From Collinsella aerofaciens (GTDB taxonomy: Bacteria > Actinomycetota > Coriobacteriia > Coriobacteriales > Coriobacteriaceae): DNA of 64,000 nucleotides. Of the stretch, positions 39,291 through 47,582 are shown in pieces; position 1 is the stretch's first letter; the number at the start of each line of letters is the position of its first letter. Position numbers and translations under genes: made by a program. Under the pieces are notes generated by a model. The model worked only from the letters and a program-made list of their open reading frames with translations. It made no database searches and had not been told where the DNA came from. The stretch covers positions 1 through 64,000 of the forward strand of contig NZ_JAHONA010000009.1 of assembly GCF_019131995.1 (NCBI RefSeq), in the 5' to 3' direction.

Positions 39291-40013
39291 TTAGCCGATG
39301 GGCTCGGTGTATTTGGCACGGTCGGTGCGCTGGATGCGCTTGGAGACATGGAGCGGGCGGCCGTCGGTGTCGTAGACGTAGTCGGTGATTAGGATCAGCG
39401 CCTGCCCGCGCTCGACGTTGAGCAAAAACGCCTCGTTTTGCGAGGCATAGCACACCTCAAAGGTCTTATGTCCCTGTGCTGGCGCGCGATGGAATTCTTG
39501 GCGCAGCGTCGCGTAGAGCGAACCGTTGATATCGCGATCGATGAGCGTCTCGAAGCTTGGCGGCAGGTAGGTGGTCTCCAGGCACAGCGGCACGTCGTCC
39601 AGGTAGCGCAGGCGGACAAGTTTGACAAGCTTGCTGCCCACGGCGGCGTCAAAGAACTTAGCTATGCTGCCGGCCGCCTTGGCAAAGCCCGAGTCCACGG
39701 TGCGCGTGGTGGGCTTCATGCCCTGACCTTCGACCTGCTTGGTATAGCTCGAAAACACCAGGTTGTTCTCGTGGAGCGCCGGCGTGTCGGCCACAAAGGC
39801 GCCGCGCCCGCGCTCGGTGCGAACCAGGCCCTCATCAGCTAGTACCTTAAGGGCATGGCGCACGGTGCTGCGCGACAGACCCGATTCGTCCATGAGTTCC
39901 ATCTCGGACGGCAGCTTGTCTCCACATGCGTAGGTGCCGGAGGCGATGCGGTCGCGCAGTATGCCCGCCAAGCGCTCGTATTGGGTCAGTTTCTTTTTAG
40001 ATGAAGCGTTCAT
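39291..40013 (-). CDS. GntR/HutC-family regulator of the SIS-PTS locus
   Basis: 240 residues: N-terminal winged helix (LPSEMELMDESGLSRSTVRHAL; TERGRGAFV) and C-terminal UTRA effector-binding domain (from about 90 to 235). Such regulators sense a phosphorylated sugar or amino sugar. It is divergent from the SIS-domain gene at 40219 and probably controls it and itself through the TGTAT-rich sites between them. Confidence 0.9.
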   Translation of the reverse strand: MNASSKKKLTQYERLAGILRDRIASGTYACGDKLPSEMELMDESGLSRSTVRHALKVLADEGLVRTERGRGAFVADTPALHENNLVFSSYTKQVEGQGMKPTTRTVDSGFAKAAGSIAKFFDAAVGSKLVKLVRLRYLDDVPLCLETTYLPPSFETLIDRDINGSLYATLRQEFHRAPAQGHKTFEVCYASQNEAFLLNVERGQALILITDYVYDTDGRPLHVSKRIQRTDRAKYTEPIG

Positions 40014-40218
40014 GCGATCAACCTGTATCTAACTTGTATACGTATCTAATCAAGCATGTATTCAATACAACAACAAAACCGCTGGTATCCAGTTATCGAA
40101 AACCGCATCAGCAAAATTTCTAAGACAAATATAGCATACAACTAGTCGACATAACCAAAACATGTATGTAACTTGTATGCCATCGAGAGCATCAAACGAG
40201 AAGAAAGGCTGATGCACG
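40014..40218. promoter_or_regulatory. Divergent operator region with TTGTAT-type sites
   Basis: An A+T-rich 205-bp region with recurrent words TAACTTGTATACGTAT (about 40029-40044), CATGTATTCAATACAA (about 40055-40070), GCATACAA (about 40134) and CATGTATGTAACTTGTAT (about 40161-40178). The imperfect palindromes around TTGTATNC are candidate GntR operators for both divergent genes. Confidence 0.55.
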
Positions 40219-41211
40219 ATGACTACTCAGGAACAGGTTAAGGACGTCGTCTCCCAGGTTTTGGCTGACAAGGCAGACAAGGGCGGCATCAAGCGCGTCG
40301 TGTGGATTGGCGCCGGCGGATCCAACGGCGGCAACTATCCTGCCCAGTACTTTATGGAGCACGAGGCCACGCAGGTCGTGAGCTCCAGCTACACCAGCAA
40401 CGAGTTCGTGCACGCCACGCCCGCCTATGTCAACGAGAACACTCTGGCCGTCGTCGTGTCCATGCGCGGCACCAAGGAGACCATCGTCGCCGCCCAGGTC
40501 GCCAAGGACCACGGCGCCAGCACCATCGCCATCTATGTTGACGAGTCCGGCCTCACCGAGGTCTGCGACTACAAGATTCAGTACGACAGCCTGGCCGTCG
40601 ACGAGTCCTGCATGGGCCGTACCAACTCCGCCGTCGTGACCATGATCGCCATGGAGCTCACGCAGCAGACCGAGGGCTATGCCGAGTACGAGACCGCTAT
40701 GGCCGCCTTCGATCTGGTCGATCCCATCTACCGCAAGGCCGTCGAGTACACCCGTCCGCTCGCTGCCAAGTGGGCCGAGCAGAACGCCGACAAGCCCTGC
40801 ATCAACGTCATGGCTCAGGGCCCGCTCTTTGGTGCCGCCTATGTCTTTAGCATCTGCAACGTTCAGGAGATGCTGCAGATCGACTCCTGCACCATCAACA
40901 CCTGCGACTTCTTCCACGGCCCCTTCGAGATCCTGGACAAGCGCACCTCGCTGTTCCAGCTCATCAGCGTCGGCCGCAGCCGCTGCAACGACGAGCGCGG
41001 CATCCGCTTCGTTAACCAGTACGGTGGCGAGCGCGTCTATCAGCTCGACGCCAAGGAGCTCGGCCTCAACGACATCAAGGACAGCGTGAGCGAGTACTTC
41101 AACCACCTGATCTTTGCCCCGATCCTCAACAATGTGTACATGCGCGCGCTCTCTGCCGTTACCCACAAGGACTACATGACGCGCCGCTACATGTGGAAGC
41201 TTGACTACTAG
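40219..41211 (+). CDS. SIS-domain sugar-amine-phosphate deglycase/isomerase (first)
   Basis: 330 residues with two SIS domains: WIGAGGSNGGNYPAQYFM and VVSMRGTKETIVAAQVA in the first half, and FHGPFEILDKR in the second. The pattern and length match the FrlB/FraB/GfrF group, which converts fructosamine 6-phosphates to glucose 6-phosphate and a free amine or amino acid. Its C terminus (MTRRYMWKLDY) closely matches that of the protein at 45593. Together with the mannose-family PTS downstream this mirrors the Salmonella gfr locus. Glucosamine-6-phosphate deaminase/isomerase activity is the alternative. Confidence 0.82.
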   Translation: MTTQEQVKDVVSQVLADKADKGGIKRVVWIGAGGSNGGNYPAQYFMEHEATQVVSSSYTSNEFVHATPAYVNENTLAVVVSMRGTKETIVAAQVAKDHGASTIAIYVDESGLTEVCDYKIQYDSLAVDESCMGRTNSAVVTMIAMELTQQTEGYAEYETAMAAFDLVDPIYRKAVEYTRPLAAKWAEQNADKPCINVMAQGPLFGAAYVFSICNVQEMLQIDSCTINTCDFFHGPFEILDKRTSLFQLISVGRSRCNDERGIRFVNQYGGERVYQLDAKELGLNDIKDSVSEYFNHLIFAPILNNVYMRALSAVTHKDYMTRRYMWKLDY

Positions 41212-41257
41212 GGGATAGAGAGGGGATAGAGCGGTCTAACAACTCAATGTCCTCATA

Positions 41258-41324
41258 AGTTGCGGTGGAATAGTTCCTGTTTAGGGGCTTGAAGCCTCTA
41301 TTCAGGAACTATTTCACCGCAACT
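41258..41324. repeat. Inverted repeat with 22-bp arms
   Basis: AGTTGCGGTGGAATAGTTCC (41258-41277, continuing TG) is mirrored by CAGGAACTATTTCACCGCAACT at 41303-41324 with one mismatch. The loop holds a smaller GGGGCTT/AAGCCTC hairpin. Confidence 0.85.
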
Positions 41325-41338
41325 GAATCCAGGGCGGC

Positions 41339-41392
41339 ACTTGGGGACGTTCCTTTTGTGCCGGCACTTGGGGACACTCCTGGGAATCATTT
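41339..41392. repeat. REP-like GGGGAC repeat pair
   Basis: GGCACTTGGGGAC occurs at 41335-41347 and again at 41363-41376 in direct orientation, each followed by a GTTCC- or ACTCC-type word. Related units occur at 3612, 9450 and 49863. Confidence 0.6.
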
Positions 41393-41424
41393 CCCGTCCG
41401 CCGATTTGTGTCTTGAAAAATGTA

Positions 41425-41440
41425 TATAACGACTATAACG
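41425..41440 (+). promoter_or_regulatory. Direct TATAACG boxes upstream of the DMT gene
   Basis: TATAACG at 41425-41431 and 41434-41440 lie 40 bp before the start codon. Similar or inverted boxes lie upstream of the PTS operon (42712-42730) and of the GntR gene at 48947 (48898-48904). Confidence 0.5.
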
Positions 41441-41480
41441 TAGTGTGAAACATATTGGAAACAATACCGAGGAGGCTGCG

Positions 41481-42563
41481 TTGAAGAAAAGCAATCTGGG
41501 CTATGTGCTGGTGCTGATCGCCGCGCTTATGTGGGGCAGCATCGGAATCTTTGTAAAAGGCATCTCGGCCCTGGGTGTTTCGTCTCAGAGCATGGCGGCC
41601 TTTCGCCTGTTGTCGGGTGCCGTCTTAATGGCTCCGGTCTTGGCGTTCATGGGTTGCCAGGGAGGCGATCGTGAGGGAAAAGCATCGGGTCCCCTGGCAC
41701 TGTTCAAGGCAAGTCCTAAAGAGCTTGTTCCCTGTGCGCTTCTTGGCATTATCGGCCTTGCCACCGCTAACACGCTTTATTACGAGTGCATGGGCGAGGT
41801 GGGCATGTCCACGGCCTCGGTGCTGCTCTACACCTCGCCGGTGTTTGGCGTCATGCTCGGCCGCGTGCTTTATCGCGAGGATGTGACTCCCAACAAGCTC
41901 GTTGCCATCGCTTTTAATATCGGTGGCTGTGTACTCGCAGTGACCAATGGCGACCTTTCCGGTTTCCATTTTTCGGTTTGGGGCGTCACGTCGGGCGTGA
42001 TCGCGGGCTTTTGTGGCGCGTCGCTCGCGGTGTTTAGCCGGATAGCAACCAAGACGGTCCACCCGCTGGCTGTCACGTTTTGGGGCCTTGTTTTTGGCGG
42101 TGCGGTTATGGCGGCTATCGCGGCTCCGTGGCCAGATGTCGCCGCGGCAATGTCGCCTCAGCTGCTGCTGCTGTTCCTTGGTTTTGGACTCATCCCCACA
42201 GCCGTGGCCTATGTCTTATATATGCAGGGTCTGTCCATGGGGCTCGAGACATCGAAAGTTCCCGTCGTAATGTCTTTCGAGACAGTCGTCACCGTACTGG
42301 TGGGCATTGGCATCTACGCCGAGCCCGCCGGCGCGATCAAGGTCCTGGGCATCGTGCTGGTGCTCGCGTCCATCCTGATCATGAACACCGACTTCTCCAA
42401 GCTGCGCAACAGTGTGTTTGTCGGTCATGTCGTTGAGAGCATGACCTTTAAGCCCAACGCGTGGTGGACGGAGAAATCGCAGGACATGGATCTGTTTAAG
42501 GAGCGCACCGGCATCGCGCTGGAGCCCACCGTGCAGGAAAGCCCCTGGTACTTTGTGCGATAG
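41481..42563 (+). CDS. EamA/DMT-family transporter with C-terminal extension
   Basis: 360 residues from a TTG start that has an ideal GAGGAGG upstream; the in-frame GTG at 41445 lacks one. Ten hydrophobic segments form two EamA repeats (LVLIAALMWGSIGIFVKGI at the first helix). After the last helix there is an unusual soluble tail of about 45 residues ending ESPWYFVR. DMT proteins usually export amino acids or metabolites. Its place between the deglycase and PTS genes suggests it handles the amino acid or amine released by deglycation. Confidence 0.82.
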   Translation: MKKSNLGYVLVLIAALMWGSIGIFVKGISALGVSSQSMAAFRLLSGAVLMAPVLAFMGCQGGDREGKASGPLALFKASPKELVPCALLGIIGLATANTLYYECMGEVGMSTASVLLYTSPVFGVMLGRVLYREDVTPNKLVAIAFNIGGCVLAVTNGDLSGFHFSVWGVTSGVIAGFCGASLAVFSRIATKTVHPLAVTFWGLVFGGAVMAAIAAPWPDVAAAMSPQLLLLFLGFGLIPTAVAYVLYMQGLSMGLETSKVPVVMSFETVVTVLVGIGIYAEPAGAIKVLGIVLVLASILIMNTDFSKLRNSVFVGHVVESMTFKPNAWWTEKSQDMDLFKERTGIALEPTVQESPWYFVR

Positions 42564-42711
42564 AGGATTGCGCGCAGGGTCTGACCTCGGGTTATCCAGC
42601 CAGCGCCGGCCTACCCGGCCCCAACGTTTCAAGTACGTTAAACCCGTCAACGGTCGATTTTCACCCGCGAACGGTCTTTATACTAATTAGCAATATAAGC
42701 AACGTATAAGA

Positions 42712-42730
42712 CGTTATAATGACCATAACG
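42712..42730 (+). promoter_or_regulatory. Inverted TATAACG-type boxes upstream of the mannose-family PTS operon
   Basis: CGTTATA (42712-42718) and CATAACG (42724-42730) lie immediately before the AAAAGGAGGAGG ribosome binding site, next to an ACGTATAAG word. A TATACT hexamer at 42679-42684 may be the -10 element. Confidence 0.5.
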
Positions 42731-42746
42731 AAAAGGAGGAGGCAAG

Positions 42747-43670
42747 ATGAATCAGATCATTCTCGCATCTCATGGCGGCCTGGCCGCAGGCGCCAAAGAC
42801 ACGCTCGAGATGGTTCTCGGCGACGTGTCGAACGTCCACGTCGTGTCGCTTGCTCGTGACGACAAGGAGCCCATCACCGATAAGGTGGACGCCATGATCG
42901 CCACGTTCAACGCGGACGACACCGTCTATGTGCTGACCGATATGCTCGGCAGCTCGGTCAACAACAACATGGTCGAGCTTTCCAAGAACGGCACGAAGTT
43001 CACGGTTGTCAGCGGTTTCAACATCCCGCTGGCACTGACGCTCGCTATGAGCCCCGTCCCCATCAAGGGCGCCGAGCTCGCGGCCCTCATCAACGAGGCC
43101 CGTACCGGTCTGACCAACCCCAACGCACCGGTCGAGGCTGTCGCGGCTCCCGCCAAGAAGGCCAAGGCGTCCCGTCACAGCTCTGGTCCCGCCAAGATCG
43201 TCCTCGCACGTCTTGACTACCGTCTGCTGCACGGCCAGGTCGTCTTTACCTGGACCACCAAGGTTCAGGCCGAGCGCATCATCGTCGTCGACAACGCTGC
43301 CGCCAACGATGACATCAAGAAGGGCGCTCTTAAGCTGGCCAAGCCCCAGGGCGTGCGCCTGAACGTCTTCACCGTCGAGCGTGCCCTCGCCAAGATGGAC
43401 AAGCTCAACACCCTCGGCGAGCGCGTCATGTTTGTCTTTGGCAACACTGCCGAGATGCTGCAGTTCTGCCAGGGCTACAAGCTCGACGCCATCAACCTGG
43501 GCGCCACCGCCAACCACGACGGTGCCGATCAGATTGGCGGCAAGGACAGCTCCGTCTTCTTCGACGCCACCCAGAAGGCCGACGTCAACCAGCTGCTCGA
43601 CATGGGCATCAAGCTCTACGTCCAGCAGACCCCTACGTATCAGAGCGTCGACATCGACGCCAAGCTGTAA
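42747..43670 (+). CDS. PTS mannose-family EIIAB fusion
   Basis: 307 residues. The N-terminal EIIA domain (about 1-130) has its phospho-His in ILASHGGLA (His9) and the YVLTDMLGSS segment. A charged Ala/Pro/Lys linker (about 130-150) leads to an EIIB domain with phospho-His in RLDYRLLHGQV and VDNAAANDD. It transfers phosphate from HPr to the sugar during uptake through the EIIC and EIID proteins encoded next. The linked deglycases suggest fructosamine-type sugars, not mannose. Start follows AAAAGGAGGAGG. Confidence 0.93.
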   Translation: MNQIILASHGGLAAGAKDTLEMVLGDVSNVHVVSLARDDKEPITDKVDAMIATFNADDTVYVLTDMLGSSVNNNMVELSKNGTKFTVVSGFNIPLALTLAMSPVPIKGAELAALINEARTGLTNPNAPVEAVAAPAKKAKASRHSSGPAKIVLARLDYRLLHGQVVFTWTTKVQAERIIVVDNAAANDDIKKGALKLAKPQGVRLNVFTVERALAKMDKLNTLGERVMFVFGNTAEMLQFCQGYKLDAINLGATANHDGADQIGGKDSSVFFDATQKADVNQLLDMGIKLYVQQTPTYQSVDIDAKL

Positions 43671-43706
43671 TCAACCAGGCTTTTGCCTGACTGAAAGGAG
43701 AAGGGT

Positions 43707-44546
43707 ATGAATACGTTCATCAGTGCGGTGCTCGTCGGCCTCGTCGGCGTGTTCTGCATGTGGGACTCCCGCCTGCTCGGTCGTCTTAACTTCGAGCAGC
43801 CCCTCGTTGGCGCTACGCTCGTCGGTCTGCTGCTGGGCGATGTGCCCACCGGCCTTGCCGTCGGTGCCGCCGTCGAGCTCGTGTCCATGGGCCTGGTGCA
43901 GGTCGGCGCCGCCGTTCCGCCCGATATGGTCCTGGGCGGCATCGTGGCCGCTGCCTTTGCGTGCCTGACCGATGCTTCCGCCGAGACCGCCATGACGATC
44001 GCCATCCCGGTCGCCGTCCTGGGTCAGCTCCTCGGCATCGTGTTCCGTTCCATCATCGCCGCCCTCACCCACGTGGCCGATAGCGCGATCGATAACGGCA
44101 AGTTCAAGACCGCCTACCGTATGCACATCTGCGCCGGCTCCGGTCTGTACGCCATCATGTACTTCCTGCCGATCTTCCTGGCCGTCTTTGTCGGCACCGA
44201 CCTGGTCCAGGCCATCGTCAACATGGTTCCCGAGTGGCTGTCCGTTGGTCTGAACGTCTCGACCAAGATCATGACCGCCTACGGCTTGGCCCTGCTGCTC
44301 ACCATGATGATCAAGAAGGGCATGACCCCGTTCCTGTTCATCGGTTTCCTGCTCGCCGCTTACCTCAACCTGTCCGTCATCGCGGTCGCTCTGATCGGTG
44401 TGTGCCTGGCTGTCGTCTTCATGGGCTTCAAGTTCAACGGTTCCCATGCAGCCGCCGGTGTCGATTCCGACTACGATCCGCTCGAAGACGACGAAGACGA
44501 CGAAGACGACGAAGACGACGAAGACGACGAAGACGACGAAGACTAA
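43707..44546 (+). CDS. PTS mannose-family EIIC with acidic repeat tail
   Basis: 279 residues: EIIC membrane protein of the mannose family (about nine hydrophobic segments; PLVGATLVGLLLGDVPTGL; GAAVPPDMVLGG). The C-terminal 26 or so residues are only Asp and Glu, encoded by a 9-bp tandem repeat (44484-44543). Such a tail is not part of the usual family fold. Start follows AAAGGAGAAGGG; EIID starts 13 bp after the stop. Confidence 0.93.
   Translation: MNTFISAVLVGLVGVFCMWDSRLLGRLNFEQPLVGATLVGLLLGDVPTGLAVGAAVELVSMGLVQVGAAVPPDMVLGGIVAAAFACLTDASAETAMTIAIPVAVLGQLLGIVFRSIIAALTHVADSAIDNGKFKTAYRMHICAGSGLYAIMYFLPIFLAVFVGTDLVQAIVNMVPEWLSVGLNVSTKIMTAYGLALLLTMMIKKGMTPFLFIGFLLAAYLNLSVIAVALIGVCLAVVFMGFKFNGSHAAAGVDSDYDPLEDDEDDEDDEDDEDDEDDED
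44484..44543 (+). repeat. 9-bp tandem repeat encoding the acidic tail of EIIC
   Basis: The unit GAAGACGAC is repeated six times and followed by GAAGAC, then the TAA stop. All copies are identical. Gain or loss of units would keep the reading frame and change tail length by three residues. Confidence 0.95.
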
Positions 44547-44559
44547 GGAGGAACACACT

Positions 44560-45393
44560 ATGGCAACCGCAACCAAGGACGTGTCCCTGAACAAGAAGGT
44601 CAGCCAGTTCTTCTGGCGCTCTTGGGCCATCCAGGCCTCTTGGAACTACGAGCGTCAGATGAACATGGGCTTCCTCTACGGTATGGTTCCCACGCTCGAT
44701 CGCCTCTATCCGGACGAGTCCGACCCCAAGCAGCTTGCTGCTAAGAAAGAGGCTTACCACCGTCACATGGCGTTCTACAACTGCACCCCGCAGACGAGCG
44801 CTTTCATCCTGGGCCTCGCCGCCTCCATGGAGGAGGAGTACGCCAAGGATCCCGAGAACTTCAACCCCGATTCGATTAACGCGGTCAAGACCTCCCTTAT
44901 GGGCCCGCTTTCCGGCATCGGTGACTCCTTCTTCCAGGGCACCATCCGCGTTATCGCCTTTGGCTTGGGCGTTCAGCTGGCTCAGCAGGGCTCCATCATG
45001 GGCCCGATCCTGGCCCTTCTCATCTCCATCGTCCCCTCCGTGCTGATTACTTGGTTCGCAGCCAAGATGGGCTATCAGGGCGGCCACGAGTACCTGAGCA
45101 AGCTTCAGGGCGGCGACCTCATGGAGAAGCTCATGTATGTCTGCGGCATCGTGGGTCTTATGTCCGTGGGCGGCATGATCGCCACGCTGATCGGCGCCAC
45201 CACCCCGCTGCAGTTCGCTGACGGCACCGTCGTTATCCAGGACATCCTGGACAGCATGATGCCCCAGATGATCTCACTTGGCCTCACCGGCCTTATGTAC
45301 TGGCTCATCAAGAAGAACGTCAACACCGGTTGGCTTCTCGTGATCGCCATTGTGGGCGGCATCGCCCTCTCCGCGGTCGGCATCCTGGCCTAG
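44560..45393 (+). CDS. PTS mannose-family EIID
   Basis: 277 residues, the second membrane subunit of the mannose-type permease. The N-terminal FFWRSWAIQASWNYERQMNM region, SFILGLAASMEE and SLMGPLSGIGDSFFQGT match the EIID family. ATG 44560 follows AAGGAGGAACACACT. It forms the transmembrane complex with EIIC. A G+C hairpin (45427-45457) lies downstream. Confidence 0.94.
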   Translation: MATATKDVSLNKKVSQFFWRSWAIQASWNYERQMNMGFLYGMVPTLDRLYPDESDPKQLAAKKEAYHRHMAFYNCTPQTSAFILGLAASMEEEYAKDPENFNPDSINAVKTSLMGPLSGIGDSFFQGTIRVIAFGLGVQLAQQGSIMGPILALLISIVPSVLITWFAAKMGYQGGHEYLSKLQGGDLMEKLMYVCGIVGLMSVGGMIATLIGATTPLQFADGTVVIQDILDSMMPQMISLGLTGLMYWLIKKNVNTGWLLVIAIVGGIALSAVGILA

Positions 45394-45470
45394 TCGCGAC
45401 TAAGCGCCTAACCGCTTTCCCCCGGGGGCCTGCCTGGCATCCCATACCCCAGGCAGGCTTCCATCCCCAA

Positions 45471-45502
45471 AATGCGACAATGGGACAGTCCCTTTGTCGC
45501 AT
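45471..45502. repeat. Short GGGAC-type palindrome
   Basis: AATGCGACAA and TTGTCGCAT flank TGGGACAGTCCCT, an inner GGGA-CAG-TCCC hairpin. It is related in wording to the GGGGAC intergenic repeats elsewhere in the window. Confidence 0.65.
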
Positions 45503-45592
45503 CCTCAATGGGCCGGCGACTCGGTCCAAACCACGGTAACCCTGCGAGCGCCCGGCAATGTGGCGCCGCAAAAAATGAAAGGAATGTGTCAG

Positions 45593-46576
45593 ATGTACGA
45601 GATCGACCTTAACCTCCCTAAGCAGATCGTCGCTGACGTCCTGTCCAACCACGAGATCCACAGCGTCGCCTTCGTCGGCTGCGGTGCCTCCATGTCCGAC
45701 CTTTACCCCGCCAAGTACTTCCTGGCCAACAACACGGACAAGCTGAACGTTCAGATCTTCACCGCTAACGAGTTCAACTACGACACGCCTTCCTGGGTCA
45801 ACGAGCACACCTTCGTGATCACCTGCTCCCTCGGTGGCTCCACGCCCGAGACCGTCGAGGCCAACAAGACCGCCAAGAAGCACAACTGCCCGGTCGTCTC
45901 CCTTACCAACAAGGCTGGCTCCGCTCTGACCGTCGACGCTGACTACGTCATCGTTCACGGCTTCCACGCCAACTTCGCTGCCAAGTGCGAGAAGCCCGGC
46001 TATGCCATCGCTCTTGCTGTCGAGATCCTTCAGCAGACCGAGGGTTATGACCACTACGAGGACATGATCACCGGCCTCACCAACGTCTTCGAGCTCTGCG
46101 AGAACGCCGCTCAGTCCTGCAAGAAACTCGCCAAGAAGTTCGCCGAGGACTTCAAGGACGACAAGATGATCTACTTCATGGCTTCCGGTGCCTCCGAGAA
46201 GATGGCTTATTCTCACGCTGCCTTCCTGTTCACCGAGATGCAGTGGATCGACGCCGCCGCCTACAACACCGGCGAGTACTTCCACGGCCCGTTCGAGGTT
46301 TCCACCGAGGGTAAGCCCTACGTCTTCTTCATGTCCGATGGCGCTACCCGTCCGATGGACGCCCGCGCCCTCACCTTCCTTAAGCGCATGGGCGCCAAGG
46401 TCGCTCTGATCGACTCCAAGGACTACGGCCTGGCTGACGCCGTGCCCGCGAGCGTCGTCACCTACTTCAACCCGCTGCTGCACCTCGCCGTTATGCGCGA
46501 GTACGGCAACCAGATCGCCGAGGCCCGTCAGCACCCGCTGACCATGCGTCGCTACATGTGGAAGCTTTCCTACTAA
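45593..46576 (+). CDS. SIS-domain sugar-amine-phosphate deglycase/isomerase (second)
   Basis: 327 residues, two SIS domains: FVGCGASMSDLYPAKYFL, ITCSLGGSTPETVEA and the second-domain NTGEYFHGPFEV. It is paralogous to the protein at 40219 (C terminus LTMRRYMWKLSY). Two different deglycases beside one mannose-family PTS recall GfrE and GfrF of Salmonella, which act on glucoselysine and fructoselysine 6-phosphates. ATG 45593 has GAAAGGA nine bases upstream; earlier in-frame ATGs overlap that site. Confidence 0.83.
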   Translation: MYEIDLNLPKQIVADVLSNHEIHSVAFVGCGASMSDLYPAKYFLANNTDKLNVQIFTANEFNYDTPSWVNEHTFVITCSLGGSTPETVEANKTAKKHNCPVVSLTNKAGSALTVDADYVIVHGFHANFAAKCEKPGYAIALAVEILQQTEGYDHYEDMITGLTNVFELCENAAQSCKKLAKKFAEDFKDDKMIYFMASGASEKMAYSHAAFLFTEMQWIDAAAYNTGEYFHGPFEVSTEGKPYVFFMSDGATRPMDARALTFLKRMGAKVALIDSKDYGLADAVPASVVTYFNPLLHLAVMREYGNQIAEARQHPLTMRRYMWKLSY

Positions 46577-46610
46577 TCACAAGTAAGTAGACCTTACGGG
46601 TTGATTGAGA

Positions 46611-46642
46611 GGGGATGGGGTTTGCGCCCCGTCCCCTTTTTT
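46611..46642 (+). terminator. Terminator after the second SIS gene
   Basis: GGGGATGGGG (46611-46620) pairs with CCCCGTCCCC (46627-46636), then TTTTTT. Confidence 0.85.
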
Positions 46643-46676
46643 GCTTTGGGGAGGGCACGCCTGTCGCGTCGCAAAA

Positions 46677-46722
46677 CCCAAGATAAAACCTACCATAATA
46701 AACCTGTCTCTTTTTGGCAGGT
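46677..46722 (+). repeat. 45-bp CCCAGATAAAACCTACC element, copy 1
   Basis: CCCAAGATAAAACCTACC...AACCTGTCTCTTTTTGGCAGGT lies immediately upstream of the HAD gene's ribosome binding site. ACCTACCA and TTTGGCAGGT can form a stem. Other copies are at 48811-48855 and, on the minus strand, 58650-58695. Confidence 0.8.
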
Positions 46723-46736
46723 GGGAGGAGATGCGT

Positions 46737-47366
46737 ATGATCAAAGCAGTGCTGTTTGACATGGACGGCGTGCTGGTCGATACCGAGTGGTTCTACAACC
46801 GTCGTCGCGTGGCGTTTATGGAAGAGAAGGGGTTCCACTTTGACGAGATCCCCGATCTTTCGGGGTCTAACGAGCCCGCCATTTGGAAGTCGCTGGTACC
46901 TGACGATGTTGAGCTGCGCGAGCGCCTGCGCGTGGAGTACAAGCAGGTCTACAGCCCAGACCATCCCGTTCCGTATGCCGAGCTGCTCAACGAGCAGACG
47001 GAGCCGGTGATGCGCAAGCTGCACGAGCGCGGCGTGAAGTGCGCCATCGCAAGCTCGTCCTATCGCGAGCTCATTGACGAGCTGGTGGGGATTGCCGGTA
47101 TCGCCGACGTGCTGGACTACACCATCAGCGGTCACGAGTGCAGTGCGTTTAAGCCCGACCCCGAGATCTACCTGCGTGCCATGGAGGCGCTGGGTGTGGA
47201 GCCTACCGAGTGCCTGGTTATCGAGGACTCGCCTTTGGGCATCGAGGCTGGCAAACGTTCCGGCGCCCGCGTCCTGGCACTGCGCCCGCACGAGGGCGTC
47301 AACCTCGATCAATCGCGAGCCGATGCCGTTATTGATAATCTGACCGACATTTTGGCCGCTTTGTAG
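46737..47366 (+). CDS. HAD-superfamily phosphatase, beta-phosphoglucomutase-like
   Basis: 209 residues: motif I FDMDGVLVDTEW (Asp8 and Asp10), motif II IASSSYR, motif III Lys in FKPDPEIY, motif IV VIEDSPLGIEAG. The helical cap and sequence place it in HAD-IA, near beta-phosphoglucomutases and sugar phosphatases. It may clear sugar phosphates from the adjacent locus. ATG 46737 is six bases after GGGAGGAG; the ATG at 46731 overlaps it. The gene is preceded by the 45-bp repeat element. Confidence 0.87.
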   Translation: MIKAVLFDMDGVLVDTEWFYNRRRVAFMEEKGFHFDEIPDLSGSNEPAIWKSLVPDDVELRERLRVEYKQVYSPDHPVPYAELLNEQTEPVMRKLHERGVKCAIASSSYRELIDELVGIAGIADVLDYTISGHECSAFKPDPEIYLRAMEALGVEPTECLVIEDSPLGIEAGKRSGARVLALRPHEGVNLDQSRADAVIDNLTDILAAL

Positions 47367-47463
47367 TGTCAATCCGCCGCGAGAAGCACGGGTTCAAACG
47401 TTTTTTGCGGTGGACTGGCTCAATTTGGTTTCGATTTTGATCCGTTTGGCTTCGATTCGGACT

Positions 47464-47582
47464 AAGTGAGTAGACTTTTTGGTGCAGGAGGAGCACAAAG
47501 CGCATCTGCTCTAGTAAAACCGCAGGTCACAGGGGTGGCGGTTTTGGGTGTGCTCTGCAGGTCGCGTAAAGTCTACTCACTT
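47464..47582. repeat. AAGTGAGTAGACTTT inverted-repeat element
   Basis: 15-bp perfect arms (47464-47478 and 47568-47582). Inside are an AAAACCGC...GCGGTTTT hairpin (47516-47545) and GCAGGAGGAGCAC mirrored loosely by GTGCTCTGCAG. It fills most of the 354-bp gap between the HAD and YitT genes, which otherwise has no gene. Confidence 0.8.

Noticed and set aside
44484..44543. Possible CRISPR or non-coding microsatellite
   Set aside because: The 9-bp units are in frame at the end of a clear EIIC gene and directly contiguous.
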